Below are positions 26,964 to 36,593 of a stretch of 64,000 bases of DNA, piece after piece (position 1 is the stretch's first letter; each line of letters begins with the position of its first letter). The translations under genes and the position numbers were made by a program. Source of the stretch: Sutterella sp. AM11-39 (lineage in GTDB: Bacteria > Pseudomonadota > Gammaproteobacteria > Burkholderiales > Burkholderiaceae_F); NCBI RefSeq assembly GCF_003472385.1, contig NZ_QRLV01000001.1, forward strand, positions 124,001-188,000, in the 5' to 3' direction. A model generated the notes under the pieces. That model saw only the letters and a program-made list of their open reading frames with translations. It did not search any database and was not told the origin of the DNA.

Positions 26964-28049
26964 TTAGTGCACTGCAATCGTTTTGACCTGCGCCCACACT
27001 GCCATGCCAGGACGCAACTGCAGTTCGTGCGCTGCACGAGCCGTCAATTCAGACATGATGACCGTTCCTGCCGCCTGCACCTGCACCACCTTGCGACTGG
27101 GGTCGCTGCCATCGTCAATGGCTGCGACCGTGCAGGGAAACACATTCTGGATACTAGTCTGAGAAGGTTTGGTGACCGAGAGCGATACGTCATCGGCATT
27201 GACCATCAGGCGTACAAGGCTGCCTATCACAGCTCCCGTATCGCGCACCCAGAAGTGCATGGCGCCGCTTACAACCTTCATCAGACTCCAAGCGGAGTCG
27301 CGTTCCTCGACCGTTCCCATCACCAGAAGCAAACGACTCGCCTTGCGGCCCTTTTTCTGCATCAGGTGCAACCAAGTTTCCGCAACCGGACCGTTGTCAA
27401 TAAGCTTGCCGTTGTCAATCACGGCAAGACGGTCGGCCAGACGCATCACTTCCTCTTCGGAATGGGTCACGTAAAGAATCGGCAGATTAAGTTCTTTCTT
27501 GAGCCGGTCAATCCAGGGCATGATCTCCAGTCTACGTGCGTGATCCAAAGCCGCCAGCGGTTCGTCCATGAATAGCGCCGTGGGCTTGATGGCGAGAGAA
27601 CGGGCAATGGCGCAGCGCTGTCGCTCGCCGCCTGAGAGTTCCGAGGTACGACGCTCGAGAAGATGTCCGATGCCCAGAAGCTCAACCGCGTCGTCCAGAC
27701 GCTTTTCGCCGTCCTTATCGGAAATTCGCTTCAAGCCGAAGCGCAGATTCTCCCGCACATTGAGATGATCGAACAGACTGGCTTCCTGAAATACGTACCC
27801 GATGCGGCGTTTGTAGGTTGGAACAAAAAGATGCTTTTCGTCATCCTGCCAGACCTGGCCAGCGATACGCACGTAGCCCTGAGCCTTTTCCAGACCTGCC
27901 GCACTCCGCAACACCGTCGTCTTGCCGCAGCCCGACACGCCGAAAAGCACCGTCACGCCTCCGCTCGGAAGCCTCAAATCAACGTCCAACATAAAACCCG
28001 TGCTGCGTGAAAGCGTCAGACGAATGCGATCGTCACTGTTGTCGGCCAT
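26964..28049 (-). CDS. modC: Molybdate ABC transporter ATP-binding protein
   Basis: The 361-residue ATPase of the molybdate importer. Walker A is FGVSGCGKTTVLRS, the signature is LSGGERQRCAIARSL and Walker B is ALFMDEPLAALD. A C-terminal Mop (molybdopterin-binding) domain of about 65 residues senses oxyanion. I start at the ATG (MADNSDD); a TTG four codons upstream is possible. Last gene of modA-modB-modC. Confidence 0.95.
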   Translation of the reverse strand: MADNSDDRIRLTLSRSTGFMLDVDLRLPSGGVTVLFGVSGCGKTTVLRSAAGLEKAQGYVRIAGQVWQDDEKHLFVPTYKRRIGYVFQEASLFDHLNVRENLRFGLKRISDKDGEKRLDDAVELLGIGHLLERRTSELSGGERQRCAIARSLAIKPTALFMDEPLAALDHARRLEIMPWIDRLKKELNLPILYVTHSEEEVMRLADRLAVIDNGKLIDNGPVAETWLHLMQKKGRKASRLLLVMGTVEERDSAWSLMKVVSGAMHFWVRDTGAVIGSLVRLMVNADDVSLSVTKPSQTSIQNVFPCTVAAIDDGSDPSRKVVQVQAAGTVIMSELTARAAHELQLRPGMAVWAQVKTIAVH

Positions 28050-28097
28050 GTCTAAACTCAAAACGGTTTCAGAGTTGAATGTCTTACGGAATAGACG

Positions 28098-28790
28098 CTA
28101 CACCGGCGTCGCCGAAATATTGCCAGCCTTGGCACGGCGATTAAAGAGCGTCACGAAGAGCAGCACAAGGAAGGAGAAGACGAGCATGCCGCCCGCGAGC
28201 ACATGCGCGTTGTCGTACTCCATGGCTTCCACAAAAGTGTAAATCTCGGTAGAGACCACCTGCGTCTTGCCCGGGATATTGCCGCCGATCATCAGCACCA
28301 CGCCGAATTCACCGATGGTGTGAGCGAACGTCAAAACCATGGCGGTCAGAAAGCCCGGCCGAGCCAGCGGAATCACAACGGAAAAGAAGGCGTCCAGGGG
28401 CTTGGCGCCCAAGGTTGCCGCGACTTCCATCGGTCGGTTGCCGATGGACTCGAAAACACCCTGCAGCGGCTGCACGGCAAAGGGCAGCGAGTAAATGATG
28501 GAACCCACAACCAGGCCGGAGAAATTAAAGGTCATCAGACCCAATCCGAGCGACTGCGTGAGTTGGCCGATGGGGCCGTGAGGCCCCATTGCGACCAGAA
28601 TGTAAAAGCCCAGTACGGAAGGCGGGAGCACCAGAGGTAGCGTGACGATGGCACTGATCGGCGCGCGCCAAGCACTCTTGGTGCGGGCAAGCCACCAGGC
28701 AAGCGGCGTAGCGAGTACCAACAGAAATGCCGTAGTAACCGCCGCCAGCTTCAGGCTCAACCAGACGGGTTCAAGTGAAATGGCTTCCAT
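28098..28790 (-). CDS. modB: Molybdate ABC transporter permease
   Basis: A 230-residue inner-membrane permease with five or six helices and the EAA-type loop VAATLGAKPLDAFFSVVIPLA that docks to ModC. The family segment LPLVLPPSVLGFYIL is typical of ModB. It sits 42 bases downstream of modA and 48 bases upstream of modC. Confidence 0.96.
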   Translation of the reverse strand: MEAISLEPVWLSLKLAAVTTAFLLVLATPLAWWLARTKSAWRAPISAIVTLPLVLPPSVLGFYILVAMGPHGPIGQLTQSLGLGLMTFNFSGLVVGSIIYSLPFAVQPLQGVFESIGNRPMEVAATLGAKPLDAFFSVVIPLARPGFLTAMVLTFAHTIGEFGVVLMIGGNIPGKTQVVSTEIYTFVEAMEYDNAHVLAGGMLVFSFLVLLFVTLFNRRAKAGNISATPV

Positions 28791-28832
28791 TTGTCCTCTT
28801 TCGTACCGGGTTTGAAGGTGCTGTCAGCGAAA

Positions 28833-29585
28833 TTACTTGTCGCCGTAGCCGTAGTCAAGCTTCACCTTGGCAGCTTCCGGCCCCTGCAGGAACTTCAGGA
28901 ATTCCTTGGCTGCGTCCTGATTCTTACCCTGCTTCAGGAGCACGGCGTCCTGAGCGATTTTGCCGTAGAGTTCAGCCGGAACGATCCAGCCGGAACCCGA
29001 GGTGATCTTGCCGTTCTTGTATACCTGGCTCAGAGCCACAAAGCCGATGTCGGCGTTGGCGGTCTTCACAAAGTTGAAGGTCTTGCCGATATTGTCTCCT
29101 TCCACGAACTTCGGGCTCACCTTGTCAAAGAGATTCAAAGACTTGAGGGTTTCATGAGCCGCCAGACCGTAGGGAGCCAGCTTAGGATTGGCCACGGCGC
29201 ACTTATTGAAGTCGCCGGAAGCAAGCAGAGCCTTGCCGTCCTTGACCTTGTTGGCGTCAGCACTCCACAACACAAGCTTGCCGACGGCATACGTAAAGCT
29301 CGTATCCTTGACGCCGTAGCCTTCGTCAATTGCTTTCTTGGGCGTCTTGGCATCAGCGGCGAGCAACACGTCATAGGTCGCGCCGTTCTTGATCTGGCCG
29401 TAGAACATACCAGTGGCGCCGAAGCTCAGAACCAGCTTGTGTCCGGTCTGCTTTTCAAAAATCGGTGCCAGTTCCTTGGCCGGAGCCGTAAAGTTGGCGG
29501 CCACAGCCACATGCACTTCGGCAGCGCTCACGCAGAAAACAGTGCCAAGAAGTGCGGCGGCAACGGCGGTCTTGACGAGTTTCAT
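28833..29585 (-). CDS. modA: Molybdate-binding periplasmic protein
   Basis: A 250-residue solute-binding protein with a Sec signal peptide (MKLVKTAVAAALLG..., cleavage near VSA-AE). The mature N-terminus VHVAVAANFTAPAKELAPIF is diagnostic for ModA, as are GATGMFYGQI and DVLLAADAKTPKKA. The start chosen has AGGAGAG directly upstream. It is first in modABC and divergent from the regulator gene modE. Molybdate feeds cofactor synthesis for anaerobic molybdoenzymes, none of which is encoded in the window. Confidence 0.96.
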   Translation of the reverse strand: MKLVKTAVAAALLGTVFCVSAAEVHVAVAANFTAPAKELAPIFEKQTGHKLVLSFGATGMFYGQIKNGATYDVLLAADAKTPKKAIDEGYGVKDTSFTYAVGKLVLWSADANKVKDGKALLASGDFNKCAVANPKLAPYGLAAHETLKSLNLFDKVSPKFVEGDNIGKTFNFVKTANADIGFVALSQVYKNGKITSGSGWIVPAELYGKIAQDAVLLKQGKNQDAAKEFLKFLQGPEAAKVKLDYGYGDK

Positions 29586-29653
29586 GTTTTCTCTCCTAGA
29601 GATGAAGTGTCTGTCCAAGATTCAACCGCAGGCGTCAGAAGACATCTGCGGCC

Positions 29654-29668
29654 ATTCAAAATTTGAAT
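29654..29668. promoter_or_regulatory. Palindrome ATTCAAAATTTGAAT in the modA-modE gap
   Basis: Perfect 7-bp arms around a single A. It lies 69 bases upstream of the modA start, where a repressor site would act. Candidate ModE operator, inferred from location only; the sequence does not match the E. coli ModE consensus. Confidence 0.35.
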
Positions 29669-29676
29669 AGCGCAAC

Positions 29677-29696
29677 GTTATCACATTTGTGAATAC
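29677..29696. promoter_or_regulatory. Imperfect palindrome in the modA-modE gap
   Basis: GTTATCACATTTGTGAATAC has TCACA-TT-TGTGA at its core with GT...AC ends. It lies between the two divergent starts. A second candidate operator for ModE autoregulation; unproven. Confidence 0.35.
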
Positions 29697-29761
29697 CGTA
29701 AGAAACACCAACGGCACTCTTGCCGTAAACTAGCGAAAATGCCTACTAGGGAAGAATGTTT

Positions 29762-30565
29762 ATGACATCCGCCGACACTGAACACCAAGATGAATCGACT
29801 TCGCAGCTCGTTGCCGCTCCGATTGCGCTTACGCGCCAGCTCGAGCAGCTCGTCGACAAGCGCATCAACATTTTGCGTCGCATCCATGAAACGGGCTCGA
29901 TTTCCGAAGCGGCTCGCCTCTCCAACGTCTCTTACAAAGCTGCCTGGCAGGCGCTCGAAACGCTCACCAACCTTGCGGGCGTTCCGTTAGTCGAAAAAGA
30001 AGTAGGCGGCAGCAAGGGCGGCGGAACGAAACTCACCGCTTCCGGTCTGACCGTTCTTGAACTCTCCGAAAAGCTCACGCGAGCACGCGAAGCCGTCCTG
30101 ATGGAATTCGCCTCCCGCGTCACCCCCGAACTTGTCCCCTTGAGTTCGGCCACTCTGCGCACCTCTATGCGCAACCAATTTCCAGTCACAGTCATGCACA
30201 TCGCCCGCGGCCCCGCTCTGGTTCGCGTTCACATGCGCATCGACGACGTCAACACGCTCAAGGCTACGCTCACGCAGGAAAGCGCCCAGCTGCTTGGTCT
30301 GAACCAGGGTGAAAGGGCTCTGGCCTTATTCAAAGCCACCAGCGTCGAAATCGCACACCGCGTTGAGCCCGTGAAAGGTTCAAGCGTTATCTCGGGAACG
30401 GTTATTCGCAGTGCCCGTCAGGACAAGGGCGGCGAAATCACGCTGCGTCTTGCCGGCGGTACGTCGCTCGTGGGTTTTGCACGAGCCGGTCACGGTTTGA
30501 AATTAGGCGATCACGCTGAAGCTCTCGTCACCGCACAGGCCGTGGTCGTTGCGCAAATCGCCTAG
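29762..30565 (+). CDS. modE: Molybdate-responsive regulator ModE
   Basis: A 267-residue LysR-like winged helix at the N-terminus (RRIHETGSISEAARLSNVSY, KAAWQALETL) joined to two Mop/TOBE molybdate-binding domains (about 125-195 and 200-267). ModE with bound molybdate represses modABC in E. coli. The ATG at this position has AGGGAAG seven bases upstream; another ATG two codons earlier is too close to it. It is divergent from modABC, the classic arrangement. Confidence 0.93.
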   Translation: MTSADTEHQDESTSQLVAAPIALTRQLEQLVDKRINILRRIHETGSISEAARLSNVSYKAAWQALETLTNLAGVPLVEKEVGGSKGGGTKLTASGLTVLELSEKLTRAREAVLMEFASRVTPELVPLSSATLRTSMRNQFPVTVMHIARGPALVRVHMRIDDVNTLKATLTQESAQLLGLNQGERALALFKATSVEIAHRVEPVKGSSVISGTVIRSARQDKGGEITLRLAGGTSLVGFARAGHGLKLGDHAEALVTAQAVVVAQIA

Positions 30566-30680
30566 GCCAATTCATTCGTTCGGGCAGGCCGCTTGCGGCT
30601 AACTCCCTCACAAGCGGGATCTGCGTTAGGTAGGAAGTCCTAGAAAGGAATTAGGCCACTTGGCCGTGCCCAAACGCCTT
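30566..30680. other. First part of modE-cytochrome intergenic region
   Basis: This 115-base stretch holds a small GCCGC-TT-GCGGC hairpin about 24 bases after the modE stop, with no U-run. No coding frame is apparent. Confidence 0.35.
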
Positions 30681-30694
30681 TTGACATAAGTCAA
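30681..30694 (+). promoter_or_regulatory. FNR/ANR-like box upstream of tetraheme cytochrome
   Basis: TTGACATAAGTCAA is a perfect inverted repeat, TTGAC-N4-GTCAA, differing from the FNR consensus TTGAT-N4-ATCAA by one base per half-site. A TATGAT hexamer at 30738-30743 would give a start near 30749, placing the box at about -61.5, a position used by class I FNR sites. Inference. Confidence 0.5.
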
Positions 30695-30913
30695 AGCAAA
30701 GACTGTTTTCTCGCTTCAGGTTTGCTTAAGCGCGGTTTATGATTGCGGCCTAACCTCGCGGTCGAATGTCCCTGTCCTTACTTGCTTTCTGCGGACGACA
30801 TTCCTGGAACACCGCAGAGACTTTGACTGCCAAACATGCGGAAATAACCCCCCTATTCACAAAAACCCGCCGGCAGCAAAGAGCAAGAACAAACCAATAA
30901 GGAGGATTTTCTG

Positions 30914-31477
30914 ATGGCTTTCAATAAGAACGGCAAATGGTATGGTGCCGGCCTCGTGTTGGTCGGCGCTGTCATCGGTGTGGCACTCGTAAGCGCCGGT
31001 ACGTCCGTGGTTCACTGGTCCGGCTCCACCGAATTCTGCGGCACTTTCTGCCACTCGATGGACGCGGCCTACGCTTCCTACAAGAAGGGACAGCACGCCC
31101 AGACCTTCTCGGGCGCCAAAGCCGAATGCGTGGACTGCCACCTGAAGTATGAATCCGTGCACTCCATCAGCCAGGCTCAGGTTGTGGGCCTGCTCTGGCA
31201 CAAGGCCGTTTCCGGTTCCAACTCTCTGTGGGGTGAAATCCGCGGCACACTCAGCACGCCCGAAAAGCAGATCGAAAAGCGTGAAGAAATGGCCGAATCC
31301 GTTCAGAAGTGGATGGTCTCGGTGGATTACGTCACCTGCCGCGGCTGCCATGACATCGGCAACATGAAGGTCAACCCGGCCAAGCCGATGGTTGCTCCGA
31401 TGCACAAGGCCTTTGCCGATCAGCCCAAGACCGACTGCGTGGCTTGCCACAGCACGGCCGGCCACAAGTACGAATAA
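30914..31477 (+). CDS. NapC/NirT-family tetraheme cytochrome c
   Basis: A 187-residue quinol dehydrogenase-type cytochrome with one N-terminal transmembrane anchor (about 11-32) and four haem motifs: C42-GTF-C46-H, C72-VD-C75-H, C142-RG-C145-H and C175-VA-C178-H. The first has three residues between the cysteines, not two. Such proteins take electrons from the quinol pool to periplasmic terminal reductases. No reductase gene is adjacent, so the partner must lie elsewhere. AAGGAGG precedes the ATG; a terminator follows. The FNR-like box upstream fits anaerobic expression. Confidence 0.9.
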   Translation: MAFNKNGKWYGAGLVLVGAVIGVALVSAGTSVVHWSGSTEFCGTFCHSMDAAYASYKKGQHAQTFSGAKAECVDCHLKYESVHSISQAQVVGLLWHKAVSGSNSLWGEIRGTLSTPEKQIEKREEMAESVQKWMVSVDYVTCRGCHDIGNMKVNPAKPMVAPMHKAFADQPKTDCVACHSTAGHKYE

Positions 31478-31502
31478 TCGTACGATCGACATTGTGGCTT
31501 AC

Positions 31503-31543
31503 AACGCCTGCTCGCCTTTGCCGCGTGCAGGCGTTTTTCTTTG
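31503..31543 (+). terminator. Terminator after tetraheme cytochrome
   Basis: AACGCCTGC and GCAGGCGTT form a 9-bp stem around a 15-base loop, followed by TTTCTTTG. It lies 26 bases after the stop. Confidence 0.85.
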
Positions 31544-31656
31544 TTTTGCGCTGGGCGCAGGCGCGGTACAATCGTGTGTTGATTTGTCTCGGCTCGCAAA
31601 AGTCGAGCGCTTAGTATTTGTCACGGCCGGCTTTTGTCAGCCTTCGGAAAGTCTCC

Positions 31657-34335
31657 ATGCAGTCTCAGGAACACACCACCGTTTACCGCAAGGACTATCG
31701 TCCCTATTCTCACAGCATCGACTCGGTCGAACTTGATTTCGTCTTGAATCCCGAGTCCACGACGGTCACCTCTACCATGGTTGTGACGCCGCTGCGCGGC
31801 GCTGCCACCCGAGACCTCGTGCTCGACGGCGGACACGATCTCTTCATCGAAAAAGTCCTCATTGACGGCCAGCAGGCAAACGAACGCTATCAAATGAGCC
31901 CGGGCCAGCTCACCATCAAGGGCATTTCCAAGCAGTCGACCATCACGATCGTTAACCGCATCGTCCCCGTCAACAACACGTCGCTTTCAGGTATCTACAT
32001 GAGCCGCGGCGCGTTCATGAGTCAGTGCGAAGCCCAGGGCTTCCGAAACATCACCTACTGGCCGGACCGCCCCGACGTGATGAGCCGCTTTACCGTCACG
32101 ATCCACGCCGACAAGACGCTCTACCCAGTGCTGCTTTCCAACGGAAACCTGGTCGCCGAAGGAGAAGAAGCCGACAACCGCCACTGGGTGCGCTGGGAAG
32201 ACCCCTTCAAGAAACCCTGCTATCTCTTTGCTCTGGTAGCCGGTCAGTTCGTTGCGCGCGAAGCAAAAATCCGCACTAAGAGCGGCCGAGAAGTGCTGCT
32301 GCAAGTGTGGACGGAAGAAAAGAACTATCCCAACTCCGAGCACGCGCTCGAAAGCCTCAAGAAGGCGATCACCTGGGACGAAGAACGCTGGGGACTTGAG
32401 CTCGACCTCGACCGCTTCATGATCGTGGCCACCGACGACTTCAATTTCGGTGCCATGGAAAACAAGGGCCTCAACATCTTCAATTCCCGCTATGTGATGG
32501 CTTCGCCCGACATCGCCACCGACACCGACTACCAAAACATCGAGTCGATCGTCGGACACGAGTATTTCCACAATTGGACGGGCGACCGCATCACGCTGCG
32601 CGACTGGTTCCAGTTGACGCTCAAGGAAGGCCTTACGGTGTTCCGCGAGCAGGAATTCACGGCTGACATGCAACCCGACGAATCGAGCCGGGCCGTGGCG
32701 CGCATCCGCGATGTGCGCGCCCTGCGTACCGGTCAGTTCCCGGAAGACGCCGGCCCCATGGCGCATCCGATTCGTCCGGAAAGCTACCGTGAAATCGACA
32801 ATTTCTACACGATGACCGTGTACGAAAAAGGCGCCGAAGTGATCCGCATGCTGCAGACGCTGCTCGGCAAAGAAGGCTTCAAGAAGGGCATGGAACGTTA
32901 CGTTCAGCTCTTTGACGAATCGGCCGTCACCTGCAACGATTTCATCCGAGCAATGGCAGACGCCAACGGCGTTGATCTCTCCAACTTCAGCCTCTGGTGG
33001 TCGCAGGCGGGCACGCCGCGTGTTTCCGTGGAAACGAACTGGAATCAGGACGACTGCACCTTCACGATCCGTGCTTCGCAATCGACGCCGCCCACTCCGG
33101 GACAGCCCGACAAATATCCCCTTGTCATTCCGGTTCTCGTGGGCCTGATCGGTCAGGACGGCAAGGACCTTCCCTTGAAGCTCCTCGGCTCCGACGACGA
33201 ACCCGTCACCACCGCCAAGCTTGTTTTGGAATCGGCCGATGATGAATGGACGTTTGAAGGCATCACCGAAAATCCGGTGCTCTCTCTGGGGCGCGACTTC
33301 TCGGCCCCCGTGATTTTCGACTACGCCTACACGCTGCAGGAACTGCAGTTCCTCGCGCTACACGACTCCGACGGTTTTAACCGCGCGGACGCCTTCGAGC
33401 GTCTGATGCTTACCGTTCTGAACGAAGTCGTCGACATGATTGAAAACGGCGTTGAGCCCGACGTGCACGGCACACTCATTTCGGCATTCGAAGGCATCCT
33501 CACCAACACGAATCTTTCGCCTGAATACCGCGCCACGGTGCTCACGCTTCCCTCGGAAAAAACCATCGCCGCCCACCGCGCCATGATCAATCCGCAGGCA
33601 ATCCGTCAGGCTCGCATCTTCGTGATGGAGACGATCGGTCGCAAGCTCTCGCATAAGCTCGGCCAACCGCTGCGCACCGAAAACATGCGCAACATGACGC
33701 TTGAATACCGCTTCGATCCTAAGGAAGCCGGAAAGCGCGCTCTGAGCAATCTCACGCTCGAGTACCTGCTTGCGGGCGGCAACGCCAAAGCACTACTTGA
33801 CGCACGAGATCAGTTCGAGCTTTCGGACAACCTCACGGATCGTCTGGCCGCACTACGCATGATCGTCAACAGTCAGAGCCCGGCCAAGATTGACGTACTC
33901 AATGCTGCCGGCAAGCTTTGGGGCCACGAACCGCTTCTGATCAACAAGTGGTTCTCTGTTCAGGCAACGGCACGCGTCTATCCCAACGAATGCCCGGTGC
34001 TTGACCGCATCAAGTCGCTCATGCAGTGCCCGGTGTTCTCGATGAAGAACCCCAACAACGTCTACGCCCTCGTGAACACGTTCTTTGTTGCGAATGAACC
34101 CGAATTCCACCGTCCCGACGGTGCCGGCTACGAATTCTGGGCCGACACGGTGCTGCAGCTCGACGCCATCAACAGCCACGTGGCGGCTCGTCTGGCACGC
34201 GCCCTGGACAACTGGCGCCGTTATACGCCGGAACTCGCCCGCCTTATGCACGCCGCTCTCACCAAGGTTGCCCGTTCGGAAAACCTGTCGGCTGGCGTAA
34301 GCGAAGTGGTCGAAAAAGCACTCAATACATACTAA
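31657..34335 (+). CDS. pepN: Aminopeptidase N (M1 family)
   Basis: An 892-residue zinc metallopeptidase that removes N-terminal residues from peptides. The exopeptidase motif is GAMENKG and the zinc site HEYFHNW followed by the downstream Glu in LKEGLTVFREQEF. Domain order is the E. coli PepN type, with a long C-terminal helical domain. I start at MQSQEHTTVYRKDY; the frame extends 13 codons upstream without a ribosome site. Monocistronic or read through into fbp, 30 bases downstream. Confidence 0.97.
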   Translation: MQSQEHTTVYRKDYRPYSHSIDSVELDFVLNPESTTVTSTMVVTPLRGAATRDLVLDGGHDLFIEKVLIDGQQANERYQMSPGQLTIKGISKQSTITIVNRIVPVNNTSLSGIYMSRGAFMSQCEAQGFRNITYWPDRPDVMSRFTVTIHADKTLYPVLLSNGNLVAEGEEADNRHWVRWEDPFKKPCYLFALVAGQFVAREAKIRTKSGREVLLQVWTEEKNYPNSEHALESLKKAITWDEERWGLELDLDRFMIVATDDFNFGAMENKGLNIFNSRYVMASPDIATDTDYQNIESIVGHEYFHNWTGDRITLRDWFQLTLKEGLTVFREQEFTADMQPDESSRAVARIRDVRALRTGQFPEDAGPMAHPIRPESYREIDNFYTMTVYEKGAEVIRMLQTLLGKEGFKKGMERYVQLFDESAVTCNDFIRAMADANGVDLSNFSLWWSQAGTPRVSVETNWNQDDCTFTIRASQSTPPTPGQPDKYPLVIPVLVGLIGQDGKDLPLKLLGSDDEPVTTAKLVLESADDEWTFEGITENPVLSLGRDFSAPVIFDYAYTLQELQFLALHDSDGFNRADAFERLMLTVLNEVVDMIENGVEPDVHGTLISAFEGILTNTNLSPEYRATVLTLPSEKTIAAHRAMINPQAIRQARIFVMETIGRKLSHKLGQPLRTENMRNMTLEYRFDPKEAGKRALSNLTLEYLLAGGNAKALLDARDQFELSDNLTDRLAALRMIVNSQSPAKIDVLNAAGKLWGHEPLLINKWFSVQATARVYPNECPVLDRIKSLMQCPVFSMKNPNNVYALVNTFFVANEPEFHRPDGAGYEFWADTVLQLDAINSHVAARLARALDNWRRYTPELARLMHAALTKVARSENLSAGVSEVVEKALNTY

Positions 34336-34365
34336 TCAGTCCCTGCTCGAAAAAAGAGAAGCGTT

Positions 34366-35364
34366 ATGCAACAGATTACTTTGAGCCAGATGCTCGCCAA
34401 CGAAGTCAAGACCAACGGTCTTGATGAAAAACTCGCCCGACTGATTGAAACCGTCGCTGCCTGCGGCGTGGAAATCAGCTCAGAAGTCTCCTGCGGAGCC
34501 CTCATGGGGGTGCTCGGCATGGCCGGCAGTGAAAACGTTCAGGGTGAAGAGCAAAAGAAGCTTGATGTCATCAGCAACGACATCGTTACCAAAGCTGTCC
34601 TTGACTCGGGCGTCGTCGCTGCCTGCGCCTCCGAAGAAATGGATCATTGTGTGGCCGCGGGTTGCGAAGATCGCCGTCCCTATCTCATTTGCTATGACCC
34701 GCTCGACGGCTCAAGCAACATCGACATCAACGTCTCGATCGGCACGATCTTCTCGATTCTGCCCAATCCGCATGAGGACGCCACCGCGCCCGAAGACGCC
34801 GACTTCCTGCAGCCCGGCGACCGTCAGCTTGCTGCGGGCTACATCATGTACGGTCCGCAGACGCAGATGGCGCTCACGCTCGGCCGCGGCGTAGTGATGT
34901 TCACGCTTGATCCCCGCACCAACACTTACATCCTCACCAACGACAATGTGCAGGTGCCCGAGCAAGCCAAAGAATTTGCCATCAACTGCTCGAACAAGCG
35001 TCACTGGGAGCCCCCAGTGGCCCGCTACATTGATGAGCTACTCGCCGGCAAGACCGGCGTTCGCGGCAAAGACTACAACATGCGCTGGGTCGCTGCCATG
35101 GTCGCCGAAGTGCATCGCATCCTGTGCCGCGGCGGCATCTTCATGTATCCCAAAGACAACCGCGATCCCTCCAAGCCCGGCAAGCTTCGCCTGATGTACG
35201 AAGCCAACCCCATGTCCTGGCTGATGGAACAGGCGGGAGGCCGCGCCACCAACGGCTATGAACGTATCCTTTCAATCAAGCCTGAAAAACTGCACCAGCG
35301 TGTGGCTGTATTCCTCGGCGCCAAAGAAGAAGTTGAACGCGTAACGTCCTATCACGCCTGCTGA
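34366..35364 (+). CDS. fbp: Fructose-1,6-bisphosphatase class 1
   Basis: The gluconeogenic phosphatase. The 332 residues contain the metal and substrate loop [21 protein letters not shown] and the later segments [11 protein letters not shown] and [28 protein letters not shown]. Thirty bases after pepN, with AGAGAAG before the ATG. A strong terminator follows. Confidence 0.98.
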   Translation: MQQITLSQMLANEVKTNGLDEKLARLIETVAACGVEISSEVSCGALMGVLGMAGSENVQGEEQKKLDVISNDIVTKAVLDSGVVAACASEEMDHCVAAGCEDRRPYLICYDPLDGSSNIDINVSIGTIFSILPNPHEDATAPEDADFLQPGDRQLAAGYIMYGPQTQMALTLGRGVVMFTLDPRTNTYILTNDNVQVPEQAKEFAINCSNKRHWEPPVARYIDELLAGKTGVRGKDYNMRWVAAMVAEVHRILCRGGIFMYPKDNRDPSKPGKLRLMYEANPMSWLMEQAGGRATNGYERILSIKPEKLHQRVAVFLGAKEEVERVTSYHAC

Positions 35365-35386
35365 TCGTCTTCACGCGTTTGCTTTC

Positions 35387-35420
35387 AAGCGCTTCGTCTC
35401 CCGGACGAGGCGCTTTTTTT
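35387..35420 (+). terminator. fbp terminator
   Basis: AAGCGCTTCGTC pairs with GACGAGGCGCTT (one G-T pair) around TCCCG, followed by a run of T residues. Twenty-two bases after the fbp stop. Confidence 0.93.
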
Positions 35421-35564
35421 CGTCTGTTATTTACCCAATTAGTGGTATTTCATGTCCTCTGCTTCTTTCCGTCCCATTCCCAACTCTAGCATTTTATCCT
35501 TTCAAATCAACGAATTACATATTTCGATAAATGCTCGATTATTATATTTATAGATTGTGAAGCA
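35421..35564. other. AT-rich leader region upstream of ttdA
   Basis: About 140 bases, noticeably AT-rich compared with the flanks (TATATT and TTATAG hexamers near 35543-35553). Probably the ttd promoter area. No open frame of interest. Confidence 0.35.
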
Positions 35565-35582
35565 TTTGATTTATCAATCAAA
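35565..35582 (+). promoter_or_regulatory. Palindrome upstream of ttdA
   Basis: TTTGATT-TATC-AATCAAA, perfect 7-bp arms with a 4-base spacer, 112 bases before the ttdA start and just after AT-rich promoter-like DNA. The half-site spacing is wrong for FNR. A likely operator, possibly for the LysR regulator encoded beyond ttdB; inference. Confidence 0.4.
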
Positions 35583-35693
35583 AGGCGTAAGAATTCCACC
35601 AAAAGTAGGAAGGCCCGCCTCCCTTGATTTCACCCCACCAGACGCGCTGCGCAGCGGTCACATCCCGCTGGCCCGCGCGAGGAGACAAACGCA

Positions 35694-36593
35694 ATGGACA
35701 AAACGGAATTGAGTACCCGTTTCACTGACACCATGGCGAAGTTCACGGCGTACTTCGGCAAGCATTTGCCCGACGACGTGCTTGCCAAGCTCAAGGAAAT
35801 GCGCACGAAGCAAGACACGCCGCTTGCCAAGGTGATGTACGACTCCATGTTTACGGACCTCGAACTCGCCGACAAGTTCAACGTTCCCTTCTGCCAGGAC
35901 ACCGGCGTGATTCAGTATTGGATCGAATGCGGCTCCGAATTCCCGCTCATCGGTCAGATGCAGGAATGCTTGCGTGAAGCCACAATTCGCGCCACCAAGG
36001 AAGCCCCGCTTCGCCACAACGCAGTTCAGATCTTCGACGAGAAGAACACCGGCAATAACACGGGCGTACGCATCCCCTGGATTGACTGGGAAATCATTCC
36101 GGGGTCGGATCAGTGCACCATCCACGGCTACATGGCCGGCGGCGGTTGCTCGCTTCCTGGCACCGCCAAGGTCCTGATGCCGGTTGAAGGCTACGAAGGC
36201 GTCGTGCGTTTCGTCTTTGACAACATCTGCGATCGCGGCATCAACGCCTGCCCGCCGCTTCTCGTGGGCATCGGCATTGCAGGTTCCGTCGAAGTGGCTG
36301 CCAACCTCTCCAAGAAAGCGCTGATGCGTCCGATCGGCTCACGCAACAGCAATCCGCGCGGTGCGGAATTCGAACAGATCATCGAAAAGGGTCTCAACGA
36401 CATCAACATTGGCCCGGGCGGGCTCAACGGTGCGCTCTCCGTGATGGGGGTTCACGTCGAGCAGGCTGCGCGTCACCCCTCGTGCCTTGCCGTCGGCCTG
36501 TCGGTAGGTTGCTGGGGCCATCGCCGCGCAACCATTCGATTTAACGCCGATATGTCTTATGAAATGATCTCGCATAAAGGAGTCACGCTGTGA
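35694..36593 (+). CDS. ttdA: L(+)-tartrate dehydratase alpha subunit (class I fumarase family)
   Basis: A 299-residue Fe-S hydro-lyase subunit. Residue runs such as [46 protein letters not shown] and ACPPLLVG follow E. coli TtdA closely, including its length. The cysteines of [14 protein letters not shown] and ACPPL are candidates for the 4Fe-4S cluster. The enzyme dehydrates L-tartrate to oxaloacetate; two-subunit fumarases are close relatives, so fumarate cannot be excluded. GAGGAG precedes the ATG. The stop overlaps the ttdB GTG by four bases. Confidence 0.85.
   Translation: MDKTELSTRFTDTMAKFTAYFGKHLPDDVLAKLKEMRTKQDTPLAKVMYDSMFTDLELADKFNVPFCQDTGVIQYWIECGSEFPLIGQMQECLREATIRATKEAPLRHNAVQIFDEKNTGNNTGVRIPWIDWEIIPGSDQCTIHGYMAGGGCSLPGTAKVLMPVEGYEGVVRFVFDNICDRGINACPPLLVGIGIAGSVEVAANLSKKALMRPIGSRNSNPRGAEFEQIIEKGLNDINIGPGGLNGALSVMGVHVEQAARHPSCLAVGLSVGCWGHRRATIRFNADMSYEMISHKGVTL

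Noticed and set aside
31987..33081. 364-codon minus-strand frame
   Set aside because: Antisense shadow of pepN, rich in His, Val and Gly, with no recognisable motif.
35565..35582. Reading the ttdA palindrome as an FNR box
   Set aside because: The TTGAT and ATCAA half-sites are separated by six bases, or two in the inner reading, not the four FNR needs.
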